From JAHRAW01 sp965262585 (GTDB lineage: Bacteria > Pseudomonadota > Gammaproteobacteria > Arenicellales > Poriferihabitantaceae), in the NCBI GenBank assembly GCA_965262585.1, contig OZ253546.1, forward strand, positions 2,480,001 to 2,544,000: a stretch of DNA of 64,000 bases. Direction: 5' to 3'. The position numbers and the translations under genes are program-made. The notes under the pieces are model-generated. The model saw nothing but the letters and a program-made list of their open reading frames with translations. It searched no databases and was not told the origin of the DNA. Shown here piece by piece: positions 1 through 8,458 of the stretch (positions are counted from its first letter, which is position 1; every line of letters begins with the position of its first letter).

Positions 1-1280
1 AGGTTTGGAATTGCCATCAAGCCGTTTAGCGTGTCTGACAGGTTCCACACGAAATCGACTTTTTGGTTGGCAAACCACAACGCGGCTAGCACCCAGAGGA
101 TGCGGTAGATTATCACCGACTTTTCTTTGAACAGGAATTGCCAGCAGCGTTCACCGTAATAACTCCAACCGAGGATGGTGGTGAACGCGAATACTACCAG
201 CGCGATGGTGACGACATAGTTGCCACCGACGAAGGTTGATTCGAACGCGGTGGCGGTGATTACATCGGCGCTGATGCCGTAGATTTGCCATGCGCCGGAA
301 GTGATGATGCAAAGCGCGGTGATGGTGCAGACTACCAGGGTGTCGATGAAGGTTCCCAACATTGCGATCAAACCTTGTCGTACCGGGTTGTTGGTTTTTG
401 CCGCGGCGTGTGCGATTGCGGCGGAACCCAAACCGGATTCGTTGGAGAACACACCACGCGCCACACCGAAGCGGATTGCGGCGGCTACAGCGGCACCAGC
501 GAAACCACCGGCGGCGGCTGCGGGATTAAAGGCGTGATAGAAAATCAGGCCAATCGCGGCGGGGATTTCGGTTATGTTGATAGCGAGTACCACGAGGCCG
601 GCGCCGATATACAGCACGATCATAGTCGGCACTAATTTGCCCGCGACTTCACCGATGCGGCGGATGCCGCCCAGAATGACGAACCCGACCAATACCGCGA
701 CCACAATGCCGGTGACATATTTCGGCACCGCGAAGGTGCTGAGTAAGTTGCCGGCCATTGAGTTGACTTGAACCGCGTTACCGATTCCGAACGCGGCGAC
801 CGCGCCAAAAATCGCGAACGCATAGCCGAGGTATTTGCCCAGTTCCGGCGCGAATTCGCCGACTCCGTTGCGCAAATAATACATCGGCCCGCCGACATAG
901 TTGCCGTTGGCATCGGTTTCACGGAAGCGCACTGCGCACACCGCTTCGCCGTATTTTGTCGCCATACCGAGCAATGCGATGACCCACATATAGAAGATCG
1001 CACCCGGGCCGCCGAGGAAGATGGCGGTGGCGACGCCGACTATATTACCGGTGCCGACTGTTGCCGAAAGCGCGGTCATCAGCGCATTGAACGGCTTGAC
1101 CTCGCCTTCGCCTTCGTCGTCTTTGGAGAATAAAAGTTTGAACCCGTAGGGTATTTTGCGCCACGGGATGAAAACCAGCCCCAGCGTCAGCAAGAGCCCG
1201 GTCATGCCCAGAATTCCGAGCATGGGTGGGCCCCACGCAAAAGCATTGATTTGATTGATGATATCGTTTAAGGCGTCCAT
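1..1280 (-). CDS. Sodium:alanine symporter (AGCS family), C-terminus cut by the window edge
   Basis: Reading the minus strand from an ATG at 1280 gives about 426 uninterrupted codons running off the left edge. The protein starts MDALNDIINQINAFAWGPP and has many hydrophobic segments. The AGCS signature is visible near residue 68 (ALSATVGTGNIVGVATAI), followed by GPMYYLRNG and, in the middle, ARGVFSNESGLGSAAIAHAAA, both typical of this family. AGCS proteins are inner-membrane carriers importing alanine or glycine with Na+. Family members are about 450-500 residues, so most of the protein is here. It is divergent from pdxJ with a 437-base gap. Substrate preference cannot be read from the sequence. 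Confidence 0.93.
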   Translation of the reverse strand, partial: MDALNDIINQINAFAWGPPMLGILGMTGLLLTLGLVFIPWRKIPYGFKLLFSKDDEGEGEVKPFNALMTALSATVGTGNIVGVATAIFLGGPGAIFYMWVIALLGMATKYGEAVCAVRFRETDANGNYVGGPMYYLRNGVGEFAPELGKYLGYAFAIFGAVAAFGIGNAVQVNSMAGNLLSTFAVPKYVTGIVVAVLVGFVILGGIRRIGEVAGKLVPTMIVLYIGAGLVVLAINITEIPAAIGLIFYHAFNPAAAAGGFAGAAVAAAIRFGVARGVFSNESGLGSAAIAHAAAKTNNPVRQGLIAMLGTFIDTLVVCTITALCIITSGAWQIYGISADVITATAFESTFVGGNYVVTIALVVFAFTTILGWSYYGERCWQFLFKEKSVIIYRILWVLAALWFANQKVDFVWNLSDTLNGLMAIPN

Positions 1281-1717
1281 AAAAAGTTCTCCCCGCTGTG
1301 TGAGTTGTGTAACGTTGATTTATGTAACGGCTGGTTTAGGAAACGGATGTACTATATAGAGATACGGTAAACAACATTCAGCCATCGCCGAAGTTTGCAA
1401 AATTTTGGTGCAAAATTCAAGTGGTATTATCAATCCGCCGGTTGTTGCGTAAATTGCGTGGGAAGCCAAATCATACGATAAAGTGGAGACGCAACTTGAC
1501 TAGTTACCTTTCAATAAAACTATATCTATTTGAAAAATAAAAATACTTCACATAAAAAAACCCGTAAACGCTCTAAAACCGCCCTCAAAAAACCATGTTG
1601 AATAACGAAATATCCATCGGTTCGGTCGCCAACCAGGCCCGTTTTCGGGTAGCATTCGGCGGCTTGTTTGGCACTGTTTACTATTATTTTCAAGAATCGC
1701 AATGACCGTGAATCTCA
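1281..1717. other. Divergent intergenic region between the symporter gene and pdxJ
   Basis: This AT-rich gap must hold the promoters of two divergent genes. On the plus strand a TTGACT box (1496-1501) lies 19 bases before TATATC (1521-1526), a weak candidate promoter for pdxJ. A 10-base word (TGCAAAATTT/C) occurs twice around 1394-1420. No RNA gene or clear terminator was seen. Confidence 0.35.
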
Positions 1718-2461
1718 ATGACCGCTAGGCGGAAAATTTATCTGGGCGTGAACGTCGACCACGTCGCCACCATCCGTCAGGCACGGGGAACCCCCTACCC
1801 GGATCCGGTGGAAATCGCGCTACAAGCCGAACAAGCCGGTGCCGACGGTATCACCATGCATTTGCGTGAAGACCGGCGGCATGTGGTCGAATCGGACATC
1901 GAGCGCATGGCCGACTGCACTGGAACCAAACTCAATATGGAGATGGCGGCAACCGAGGAAATGCGCGAAATCGCCCTCAGGATAAAGCCCGCCGATGCCT
2001 GCATCGTCCCCGAACGCCGGGTTGAATTGACCACCGAAGGCGGCCTCGATGTGGTGCGACAACGGGACCTGATTGCCGATTTGGTGGCGGCTTTCAGCGA
2101 GGCGGGCATCCGCACTTCATTGTTTATCGACCCCGACCTTCGACAAATAGACGCTAGTTTGGAAGTGGGCGCGCCGGTCATCGAACTGCACACCGGAAAG
2201 TATGCCGACTCCCACGACCCCGAGGCGATCCAAAAAGAGTTACAGGCGGTCATAGTCAGCGCAAAACACGCGGATCAGGCGGGGATCATCGTGAACGCCG
2301 GGCATGGCCTGCACTACACCAACACCCAAGTTATCGCCGCGATACCGGAAATAACCGAATTGAATATCGGCCACAGCATAGTCGGACGCGCCCTTGCGGT
2401 GGGATTTTTCCGGGCGGTCAGCGAAATGAAAACGTTGATGAATGAAGCACGGGCGGCTTGA
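1718..2461 (+). CDS. pdxJ: Pyridoxine 5'-phosphate synthase PdxJ
   Basis: The 247-residue product matches PdxJ in length (about 240-250) and motifs: GVNVDHVATIRQAR near the N-terminus, the MHLREDRRH phosphate/substrate loop, LNMEMAAT, and NAGHGLHYTN with ELNIGHSIVGRA near the C-terminus. PdxJ condenses 3-amino-2-oxopropyl phosphate with 1-deoxyxylulose 5-phosphate to form pyridoxine 5'-phosphate, the last step of DXP-dependent vitamin B6 synthesis, in the cytoplasm. The ATG at 1718 is chosen because the conserved KIYLGVNVDH block begins six residues later. The usual upstream partner recO is absent, and acpS does not follow. The next gene is convergent, with only three bases between stop codons. 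Confidence 0.96.
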   Translation: MTARRKIYLGVNVDHVATIRQARGTPYPDPVEIALQAEQAGADGITMHLREDRRHVVESDIERMADCTGTKLNMEMAATEEMREIALRIKPADACIVPERRVELTTEGGLDVVRQRDLIADLVAAFSEAGIRTSLFIDPDLRQIDASLEVGAPVIELHTGKYADSHDPEAIQKELQAVIVSAKHADQAGIIVNAGHGLHYTNTQVIAAIPEITELNIGHSIVGRALAVGFFRAVSEMKTLMNEARAA

Positions 2462-2464
2462 AAA

Positions 2465-2869
2465 TCAGACGATTAATGCCGCCACCGCATCCCTGCCATC
2501 GGCGGCAAGGATGTTGTAGGTGCGACAGGCGGCGGCGGTATCCATGACTTCCAGCCCGATGCGTCGACGCATCAATGGGCCGGTGAGGGCAGCATCGGGA
2601 AAAACCGTGCGGGTTCCGGTGCCGATGATCACCACTTCCGCACCGAGTTCCGCGAGTTGTTCGAAATGGCTGGTTTGCAATGCCGAAAGGTCTTTTACAT
2701 CCCACAATTTCACCGCTTGGGGTGTTAAAATCAGGCTCTGTCGATACCAAGTGTCCGCGATGCGGATGCGGTAGCGTTCGCGGTCGCTTTGCGCGCCGTC
2801 TTTCAGCGGGTCGAGGGCCCAGGAATGAATCAGCAGCGAATCCGGCCGATGGTTGAGTTCAAGTTTCAT
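2465..2869 (-). CDS. Mth938-like domain protein (DUF498 family)
   Basis: The 134-residue protein has the Mth938/DUF498 pattern: an N-terminal strand region (SLLIHSW), a central ADTWYRQSLILTP segment, the VVIIGTGTRTVFPDAAL loop and the helical GLEVMDTAAACRTYNILAADGRDAVAALI tail. The eukaryotic homologue is the complex I assembly factor NDUFAF3. The bacterial proteins are small, cytoplasmic and of unknown biochemical role. The gene is single, convergent with pdxJ and divergent from hom with 74 bases between, in which a 12-base unit ending in GATTGCCCCGC is repeated (about 2883-2907). The family assignment is secure; the function is not known. Confidence 0.85.
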   Translation of the reverse strand: MKLELNHRPDSLLIHSWALDPLKDGAQSDRERYRIRIADTWYRQSLILTPQAVKLWDVKDLSALQTSHFEQLAELGAEVVIIGTGTRTVFPDAALTGPLMRRRIGLEVMDTAAACRTYNILAADGRDAVAALIV

Positions 2870-2943
2870 AAATTTGCCTCGCGGGATTGCCCCGCGGATT
2901 GCCCCGCCACGGCATTGTATAACACCGGCAACGAATTCGTCCG

Positions 2944-4254
2944 ATGAAAGCGGTCAATATTGGCTTGTTGGGCCTCGGCACAGTCGGCGGCGGCACACTC
3001 GCGGTGTTACATCGAAACGCCGATGAAATCAGCCGCCGCGCCGGTCGCGAGATTCGCGTGACCCGCGCTGCGGTGCGCGACCTGCAACGCAAGCGGCCAT
3101 TCAACACCGACACCCTCGACTTAACCACTAACCCGCTGGAAATCGTCAACGACCCGAACATCGACATCGTCGTTGAGTTAATCGGCGGCCACGACATCGC
3201 CCGCGAAGCAGTCCTCGGCGCTATCGCCAATGGCAAGCATGTGGTCACCGCCAACAAAGCACTCATCGCGCTGCACGGCAACACCATTTTTGAAAACGCT
3301 CAGCGGCAGGGGGTAATGGTGGCTTTTGAGGCGGCGGTTGCGGGCGGCATTCCGATCATCAAATCCATCCGCGAAGGGCTGGCGGCCAATCGCATCGAAT
3401 GGCTTGCCGGTATCATCAACGGCACTTCCAATTATATTCTGAGCCACATGGAAGAAGCCGCGAGCGACTTTGACGAGGTGCTACGGCAGGCACAGGAACT
3501 GGGCTACGCCGAAGCCGACCCGGCTTTTGATGTGGGCGGTATCGATGCAGCCCACAAACTCACCATCCTCGCCTCCATCGCCTTCGGCATCCCGCTGCAG
3601 TTCGAGCAAGTGTATGTGCAGGGCATCACCGACATCGCCGGTGAAGACATCGTCTTTGCCCGGGAACTCGGTTATCGCATCAAGCATCTCGGCCTCGCCA
3701 GACGCACCGCCGAAGGCATCGAACTGCGCGTCCACCCAACGCTGATTCCCCACAAGCGGCTGATTGCCAACGTCAACGGAGTGATGAATGCGGTATTGGT
3801 ATGCGCCGATGCGGTGGGGCCGACTTTATATTATGGCGCCGGTGCCGGTGCCGAGCCAACCGCATCTTCGGTGGTGGCGGATCTGGTCGATGTGGTGCGC
3901 GCCATCACCACCGACCCGCAAAACCGCGTCCCGCACTTGGCGTTCCAACCCGGTTCGCTGGCAACCCTGCCAATCCTCTCCATCGAGCAGGTCGAGACCG
4001 CCTATTATCTGCGCCTCACTGTCACCAATCGCCCCGGCGTGCTGGCCGCTATCACCCGCATATTCGGTGACAGCGAAATCAGCATCGACACCATCTTGCA
4101 AAAGGGCAGGGGGCGACCGGAAGAAAACGTGACCATCATCATGCTCACCCAGCAGACCCGCGAACGCAGTATGAACCAAGCGTTGAAAAAACTAGCCAAA
4201 CTGGACACCGTAAGCGACAAAATCGTGCGCATCCGGCTGGAGAAATTGTCCTGA
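2944..4254 (+). CDS. hom: Homoserine dehydrogenase
   Basis: The 436-residue protein begins with a Rossmann NAD(P)-binding loop (GLLGLGTVGGGT, residues 7-18). It carries the conserved VTANKALIA segment, the catalytic-domain blocks AGGIPIIKSIREGL, IINGTSNYIL and EADPAFDVGGIDAAHKL, and a C-terminal ACT domain from about residue 350 (RLTVTNRPGVLAAITRIFGDSEISIDTILQK). It reduces aspartate semialdehyde to homoserine for threonine and methionine synthesis. The ACT domain suggests allosteric feedback, usually by threonine. In many gammaproteobacteria thrC follows hom; here recJ follows after 38 bases and thrC is not in the window. A TATAAC at 2918-2923 could be the -10 box, without a convincing -35. 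Confidence 0.96.
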   Translation: MKAVNIGLLGLGTVGGGTLAVLHRNADEISRRAGREIRVTRAAVRDLQRKRPFNTDTLDLTTNPLEIVNDPNIDIVVELIGGHDIAREAVLGAIANGKHVVTANKALIALHGNTIFENAQRQGVMVAFEAAVAGGIPIIKSIREGLAANRIEWLAGIINGTSNYILSHMEEAASDFDEVLRQAQELGYAEADPAFDVGGIDAAHKLTILASIAFGIPLQFEQVYVQGITDIAGEDIVFARELGYRIKHLGLARRTAEGIELRVHPTLIPHKRLIANVNGVMNAVLVCADAVGPTLYYGAGAGAEPTASSVVADLVDVVRAITTDPQNRVPHLAFQPGSLATLPILSIEQVETAYYLRLTVTNRPGVLAAITRIFGDSEISIDTILQKGRGRPEENVTIIMLTQQTRERSMNQALKKLAKLDTVSDKIVRIRLEKLS

Positions 4255-4292
4255 GCCTCGCGCCCGCCCGAGTAATCAACGCAACCAACGCC

Positions 4293-6080
4293 ATGACGCA
4301 CTCTTCCAACCGCAGCCGACAAATCACCCGCCGGCAACCGCTGTGCCACCTCGAAGAGCAAACGGGCGGCGCATCCGGCTTGCATCCGCTGTTGCGAAGA
4401 ATCTTCGAAAACCGCAATGTCCAAACCCCGGATGAACTCGATTATTCGCTGGAACGCTTGCATCCGCCCGCAAAACTCAAAGGCATCGAGGCGGCAACCG
4501 CGCGCCTGCAAAAAGCCATCGAAGCCGAGCAGAAAATTCTGATAGTCGGCGACTACGACACCGACGGCGCCACCGCCACCACCGTTGCCTTGCTCGGCTT
4601 GCGGGCACTCGGCGCCGGGCGGGTGGACTATCTTGCCCCCAGCCGCTTTGAATATGGCTACGGCCTGTCGCCGGAAATCGCCGAGGTGGCATTGCTTGCG
4701 GATGAACCCGCCGACTTGGTGATTACCGTGGATAACGGCATATCGAGCATCGCAGGCGTCGCCCGCCTGCGCGCCGCCGGGGTGTCGGTGATTGTCACCG
4801 ACCACCATCTCGCCGGCGCGGAATTGCCCGACGCCGACGCCATCGTCAACCCCAATCAGCCCGGCTGCGACTTCCCCTCCAAAGCCCTGGCCGGGGTCGG
4901 CGTGATGTTTTACCAACTGCTATCCCTGCGCACCGCATTGCGGGAAGCCGGCCACTTTGACCTCGCACAATTCCCGGAACCCAACTTGGCGAATCTGCTG
5001 GATCTGGTGGCACTCGGCACCGTTGCCGACATGGTGCCGCTGGATTACAACAATCGCATTCTGGTGGCGCAAGGCGTTGCGCGGGTTCGTGCCGGGCGCT
5101 GTCGTCCGGGTATCAAGGCGTTATTGGAAGTGGCGGGTAAGGGCGGTTGCGATTTCGATGCGTCAGATTTCGGCTTCATCATCGGCCCCCGCCTCAACGC
5201 CGCCGGGCGCATGGACGACATCTCCATCGGCATCGAATGCCTACTCGCCGATAATCCTGATGCCGCTATGGAACATGCCCGGCAACTCGACGAAATAAAC
5301 CGAGCACGGCGGCAAATCGAACAATCCATGCACCAACAAGCGGCGCGCATAGTCGCCGACATCAGCCGCCGAGACGCCGATAAAAAACGCTTCGGCTGGT
5401 GCCTGTTTGATCCCGAATGGCATCAGGGCATAGTCGGCTTGGTAGCCAACCGCATTCGCGAGAAATCCAACCGCCCGGTGATCGCATTCGCACCGGCGGA
5501 CGGCGGCTGGCTGCGTGGTTCGGCAAGGTCGGTGACCGGGTTGCACATCCGCGATTTACTCGAATCTATTTCCACTCGTTGCCCCGGTCTCATCGAAAAA
5601 TTCGGTGGTCATGCCATGGCCGCCGGTCTGACCATTGCCGCGGAAAACTTCGAAAAATTTTCAGACGCTTTTACTTATCAGGTCGACGCTCATTTTAAGG
5701 ACACGCCTCCGGCATGGGAAATTCTCACCGACGGCGAACTCGCCGCCGAAGAATTCACCATGGAAACCGCCGAACTGGTGCGCGCCGCATCCCCCTGGGG
5801 ACAGCATTTCCCGGCGCCGTTGTTTGACGGCCAATTCCGCGTCACCGACCAGCGAATAGTCGGCCAACGGCATCTGAAAATGACCCTTGCCCCGGTCAAT
5901 GGCCGCGCCGCAAACGACAACTACGATGCCATCGTTTTCCGCTATATCGAACCCGATGAAGACCTGCCTCCACTTGAAACCATAACCGTGGCGTACCAAC
6001 TCCGGGTGAATGAATTCAAGGGCAAACGCTCCCTGCAACTACTGGTGGAACACCTGCAACCATCCGCCATTGACGGCTAA
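4293..6080 (+). CDS. recJ: Single-stranded-DNA-specific 5'-3' exonuclease RecJ
   Basis: The 595-residue protein has the DHH phosphoesterase core: motif I GDYDTDGATATT (residues 86-97), motif II TVDNGI (145-150), motif III VTDHH (168-172), and the DHHA1 block LIEKFGGHAMAAGLTI in the second half. A C-terminal OB-like domain follows. Length matches the family (about 570-600). RecJ is a metal-dependent nuclease that degrades single strands 5' to 3' in RecF-pathway recombination and mismatch repair. It follows hom with a short gap and is followed after 15 bases by rpoE, so the three genes may be cotranscribed. Confidence 0.96.
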   Translation: MTHSSNRSRQITRRQPLCHLEEQTGGASGLHPLLRRIFENRNVQTPDELDYSLERLHPPAKLKGIEAATARLQKAIEAEQKILIVGDYDTDGATATTVALLGLRALGAGRVDYLAPSRFEYGYGLSPEIAEVALLADEPADLVITVDNGISSIAGVARLRAAGVSVIVTDHHLAGAELPDADAIVNPNQPGCDFPSKALAGVGVMFYQLLSLRTALREAGHFDLAQFPEPNLANLLDLVALGTVADMVPLDYNNRILVAQGVARVRAGRCRPGIKALLEVAGKGGCDFDASDFGFIIGPRLNAAGRMDDISIGIECLLADNPDAAMEHARQLDEINRARRQIEQSMHQQAARIVADISRRDADKKRFGWCLFDPEWHQGIVGLVANRIREKSNRPVIAFAPADGGWLRGSARSVTGLHIRDLLESISTRCPGLIEKFGGHAMAAGLTIAAENFEKFSDAFTYQVDAHFKDTPPAWEILTDGELAAEEFTMETAELVRAASPWGQHFPAPLFDGQFRVTDQRIVGQRHLKMTLAPVNGRAANDNYDAIVFRYIEPDEDLPPLETITVAYQLRVNEFKGKRSLQLLVEHLQPSAIDG

Positions 6081-6095
6081 TCGCCCGGCTATTGA

Positions 6096-6674
6096 ATGGA
6101 AAATCAGGATCACGACAACGAGTTGGTCACGCGGGTAAAGAACGGCGACAAACAGGCCTTCAACCTGCTGGTGGAAAAATATCAATACCGCATCCGCAGT
6201 TTGGTCAGTCGGCTGGTCAGGGATTCGGCGGAACAAGAGGACATCGTACAAGAAGCATTCATTAAAGCCTATCGCGCCATTGGCCGCTTTCGCGGGGACA
6301 GCGCGTTTTACACCTGGCTATACCGCATCGCCGTGAACACCGCCAAAAACCACTTGGTCGCCGCCAGACGTCGGCCACCGGCACAGGACGTTGAAATCAG
6401 CGAAGACGGCCCGATGCGCGCCCCGGAACGTTTGATTGAGACCAATACCCCGGAAGTGATCCTGCAAAACGATCAACTCGTGGCAACCATCCGCAAAGCC
6501 ATCCGCGAACTCCCGGAAGAACTGCGTCAGGCTATCACCTTGCGCGAACTGGAAGGGCTGAGTTACGAAGACATCGCCGAAGCCATGAACTGCCCCATCG
6601 GCACCGTCCGCTCCCGCATCTTCCGCGCCCGTGAGGCGATACAGGAAGCAATGGCGCCGATGATGGATGGATAG
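6096..6674 (+). CDS. rpoE: Envelope-stress sigma factor RpoE (AlgU type, ECF family)
   Basis: The 192-residue protein has a complete sigma-70 region 2 (SAEQEDIVQEAFIKAYRAI, then FYTWLYRIAVNTAKN) and region 4 (LRELEGLSYEDIAEAM followed by GTVRSRIFRAREAIQ helix-turn-helix). It lacks region 3, as ECF factors do. Length and sequence match the RpoE/AlgU group, which directs RNA polymerase to genes for outer-membrane folding and periplasmic proteases. Its anti-sigma factor and RseB homologue are encoded next, supporting the assignment. The start at 6096 lies 15 bases after recJ. A 130-base spacer separates it from rseA, unusually long for this pair. Confidence 0.96.
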   Translation: MENQDHDNELVTRVKNGDKQAFNLLVEKYQYRIRSLVSRLVRDSAEQEDIVQEAFIKAYRAIGRFRGDSAFYTWLYRIAVNTAKNHLVAARRRPPAQDVEISEDGPMRAPERLIETNTPEVILQNDQLVATIRKAIRELPEELRQAITLRELEGLSYEDIAEAMNCPIGTVRSRIFRAREAIQEAMAPMMDG

Positions 6675-6675
6675 A

Positions 6676-6782
6676 CGGGGTTTGTAGATTTAAGTAGGTA
6701 ATTCCCTTTTTTACCGATGCGAGTGAACTAATTCGCCTCAATGGTGACTAATAGATAGTTGGTTTCTTATCCGCAAACCCCG
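6676..6782 (+). other. rpoE-rseA spacer closed by a 9-bp inverted repeat
   Basis: CGGGGTTTG at 6676-6684, directly after the rpoE stop, is the exact reverse complement of CAAACCCCG at 6774-6782, just before rseA. If transcribed, the arms could close a loop of about 90 bases. No T-run follows, so this is not a standard terminator. Function unknown. Confidence 0.4.
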
Positions 6783-6804
6783 CCCCCTCAATCGATTCAC
6801 GCAA

Positions 6805-7386
6805 ATGATGAACGACTCAATGATGAATGAACAAGCGATGAATGAACAAGCGATGAATGAACAAGCGATGAATGAACAAATCTCCGCGCTTATTGACCGG
6901 CGGGAAAATCCCCGTCACCAGCGGGATATGTTCGACCATATCATGGCCGATGACGGCGCGCGCAAGGTGTGGCAGCGTTATCACCTGATAGGTTGCGTGT
7001 TGCGGGGCGAGGTCGATCGCACCGGCGCGGATCTCAGCGTGCGTATTCGCGCCCGGCTTGAGGATGAACCGACTGTGCTCTCCCCGATCCGGCGGCTGGC
7101 TTTGCTTCGTTCGCCCTTGCGAATGATGCCCCGCATAACGACCCGAATCCCCATATGGAAATCCGCCGGTGCGCTGGCGTTGGCGGCTTCCATTGCGCTG
7201 GCGGCGGTGATTACCTTGAACCCAATCGCACCAGAACAGGGCACAGGGCTCACCGACAACGGCGCACGCTTTGAGCAAGAAGTCGGCGAGATGCTGGCAC
7301 AGCACGGGGAATTTACTTCCTCGCCGGGGCTGAACGGTCTCGTGGTATACGCCAAACTGGTCAGCAATGAACCCATTGAACGCTGA
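6805..7386 (+). CDS. rseA: Anti-sigma-E factor RseA (MucA type) with a repeated N-terminus
   Basis: Up to 193 residues. A cytoplasmic anti-sigma domain (ISALIDRRENPRHQRDMFDH, then ARKVWQRYHLIGCVLRGE) is followed by a basic linker, one membrane helix (about residues 120-138) and a short periplasmic tail. This is the architecture of RseA/MucA, which holds RpoE at the inner membrane until regulated proteolysis. Position between rpoE and rseB supports it. The N-terminus carries four copies of MNEQ(A) from a 15-bp tandem repeat, so several in-frame ATGs (6805, 6808, 6820, 6823, 6838, 6853, 6868) precede the conserved part. The start at 6868 (MNEQISALID) is the shortest plausible. It overlaps rseB by 20 bases. 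Confidence 0.9.
   Translation: MMNDSMMNEQAMNEQAMNEQAMNEQISALIDRRENPRHQRDMFDHIMADDGARKVWQRYHLIGCVLRGEVDRTGADLSVRIRARLEDEPTVLSPIRRLALLRSPLRMMPRITTRIPIWKSAGALALAASIALAAVITLNPIAPEQGTGLTDNGARFEQEVGEMLAQHGEFTSSPGLNGLVVYAKLVSNEPIER
6823..6882 (+). repeat. 15-bp tandem repeat, four copies, at the start of rseA
   Basis: ATGAATGAACAAGCG is repeated at 6823, 6838 and 6853, with a fourth copy at 6868 changed in its last bases. Each unit encodes Met-Asn-Glu-Gln-Ala and carries its own ATG. Changes in copy number would keep the frame. Confidence 0.95.
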
Positions 7387-8443
7387 TCCGGTGCGCGCCG
7401 TGATTCGGCGAACCCCGGGGCGGTTTGCGCCGCCGAATTTCCGCTCCCCGGCTCCGGTTTTGTGGGGCAATGGTCGCACCGGCAAAGCGGTCATGTTGCT
7501 GGTCATGTCGCTGTCTGTCCTGCCGATAGTGAGCACCGCCCGTGCCGAACCTGCGGACTGGCTGATGAAGATTAACCGGGCGGCATCCGATCTGAGTTTC
7601 TCCGGGGTGTTCGTATATTCCCACAACGGGCGCATCGAGACCATGCAAGTGGTGCGCCGGGTCAAGGACGATACGATGCAGGAACGCCTGTATTCCCTGA
7701 ACGGCGAGGCACGAGAAATCGTGCGCGACAGCAACCGCATCTGGTGTTACATCCCGGAGCAACAAGTCGGCCTGCATGATTACCGTCAGGAATTTGCAAG
7801 CGGCTTTCCGCGCATCCTGCCCGGCGACCTTGACGGGCTTATGCGGAACTATCACTTCACCGAAGGCGACATCAACCGCATCGCCGACCGCATGGCACGG
7901 CGCATCAACGTGATTCCCAACGACGGCTACCGCTACGGCTACCGCCTGTGGGCCGACCTCGAAACCGGCTTGCTGCTGCGCTCCGATCTGGTCGATCCGG
8001 ACGACCGCGTGGTGGAGCAATACCTGTTCGTTACCATCGACCTTGACAGCGAAATCAGCGACCACGCCCTGCAAGCCGTCACCAGCAAGGAAAAACTCGT
8101 CTGGTATGGCGGCGAAAAACCCCTGCCTTCAGCCGCCATCGAAGAATCAAAATGGCAATTCACCCAACTGCCATCCGGCTACCGCTTGGATAAATACATC
8201 CGCCGAATGTCGCCCAGGGAGGGCCGGGAAATCGAACACATGATATTCACCGATGGCCTGTCAACGGTGTCCATTTTCATCAAACCGGTGGATACCAGAC
8301 AAAGCGGCATGGAAGGCTTGAGTCGCATGGGCGCAGTGCATGTCTATCGCAGCACCATCAACGACCACCATATAACGGTAATGGGCGAAACGCCGGCGCA
8401 GACCGTGGAATTTCTCGCCTCAGGCGTGGCGTATATCCGCTAA
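7367..8443 (+). CDS. rseB: Sigma-E regulatory protein RseB (MucB type)
   Basis: The 358-residue protein has a hydrophobic signal segment (VMLLVMSLSVLPIVSTARA, about residues 42-60, with a probable cleavage before EPADWL). It is followed by the MucB/RseB N-terminal domain (LSFSGVFVYSHNGRIETMQVVR, YGYRLWADLETGLLLRSDLVD) and the smaller C-terminal domain (ATLKQ-like EESKWQFTQLPSGYRL to VEFLASGVAYIR). RseB binds RseA in the periplasm and shields it from DegS cleavage until lipoprotein or LPS signals displace it. The first 40 residues are unusual for a signal peptide. The true start may be the ATG at 7493 or lie slightly upstream of it; the start at 7367 overlaps rseA. No rseC or mucD follows; the next gene is convergent. 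Confidence 0.92.
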   Translation: MNPLNADPVRAVIRRTPGRFAPPNFRSPAPVLWGNGRTGKAVMLLVMSLSVLPIVSTARAEPADWLMKINRAASDLSFSGVFVYSHNGRIETMQVVRRVKDDTMQERLYSLNGEAREIVRDSNRIWCYIPEQQVGLHDYRQEFASGFPRILPGDLDGLMRNYHFTEGDINRIADRMARRINVIPNDGYRYGYRLWADLETGLLLRSDLVDPDDRVVEQYLFVTIDLDSEISDHALQAVTSKEKLVWYGGEKPLPSAAIEESKWQFTQLPSGYRLDKYIRRMSPREGREIEHMIFTDGLSTVSIFIKPVDTRQSGMEGLSRMGAVHVYRSTINDHHITVMGETPAQTVEFLASGVAYIR

Positions 8444-8458
8444 ACCAGCCCCGCTAAA

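Noticed and set aside
1595..1705. 36-codon frame upstream of pdxJ
   Set aside because: Too short, no ribosome site, no family resemblance. It could be a leader peptide but nothing supports this.
6823..6882. rseA repeat as a frameshift-type phase-variation switch
   Set aside because: The unit is 15 bp, so copy-number change keeps the frame; only start-codon number and N-terminal length would change.
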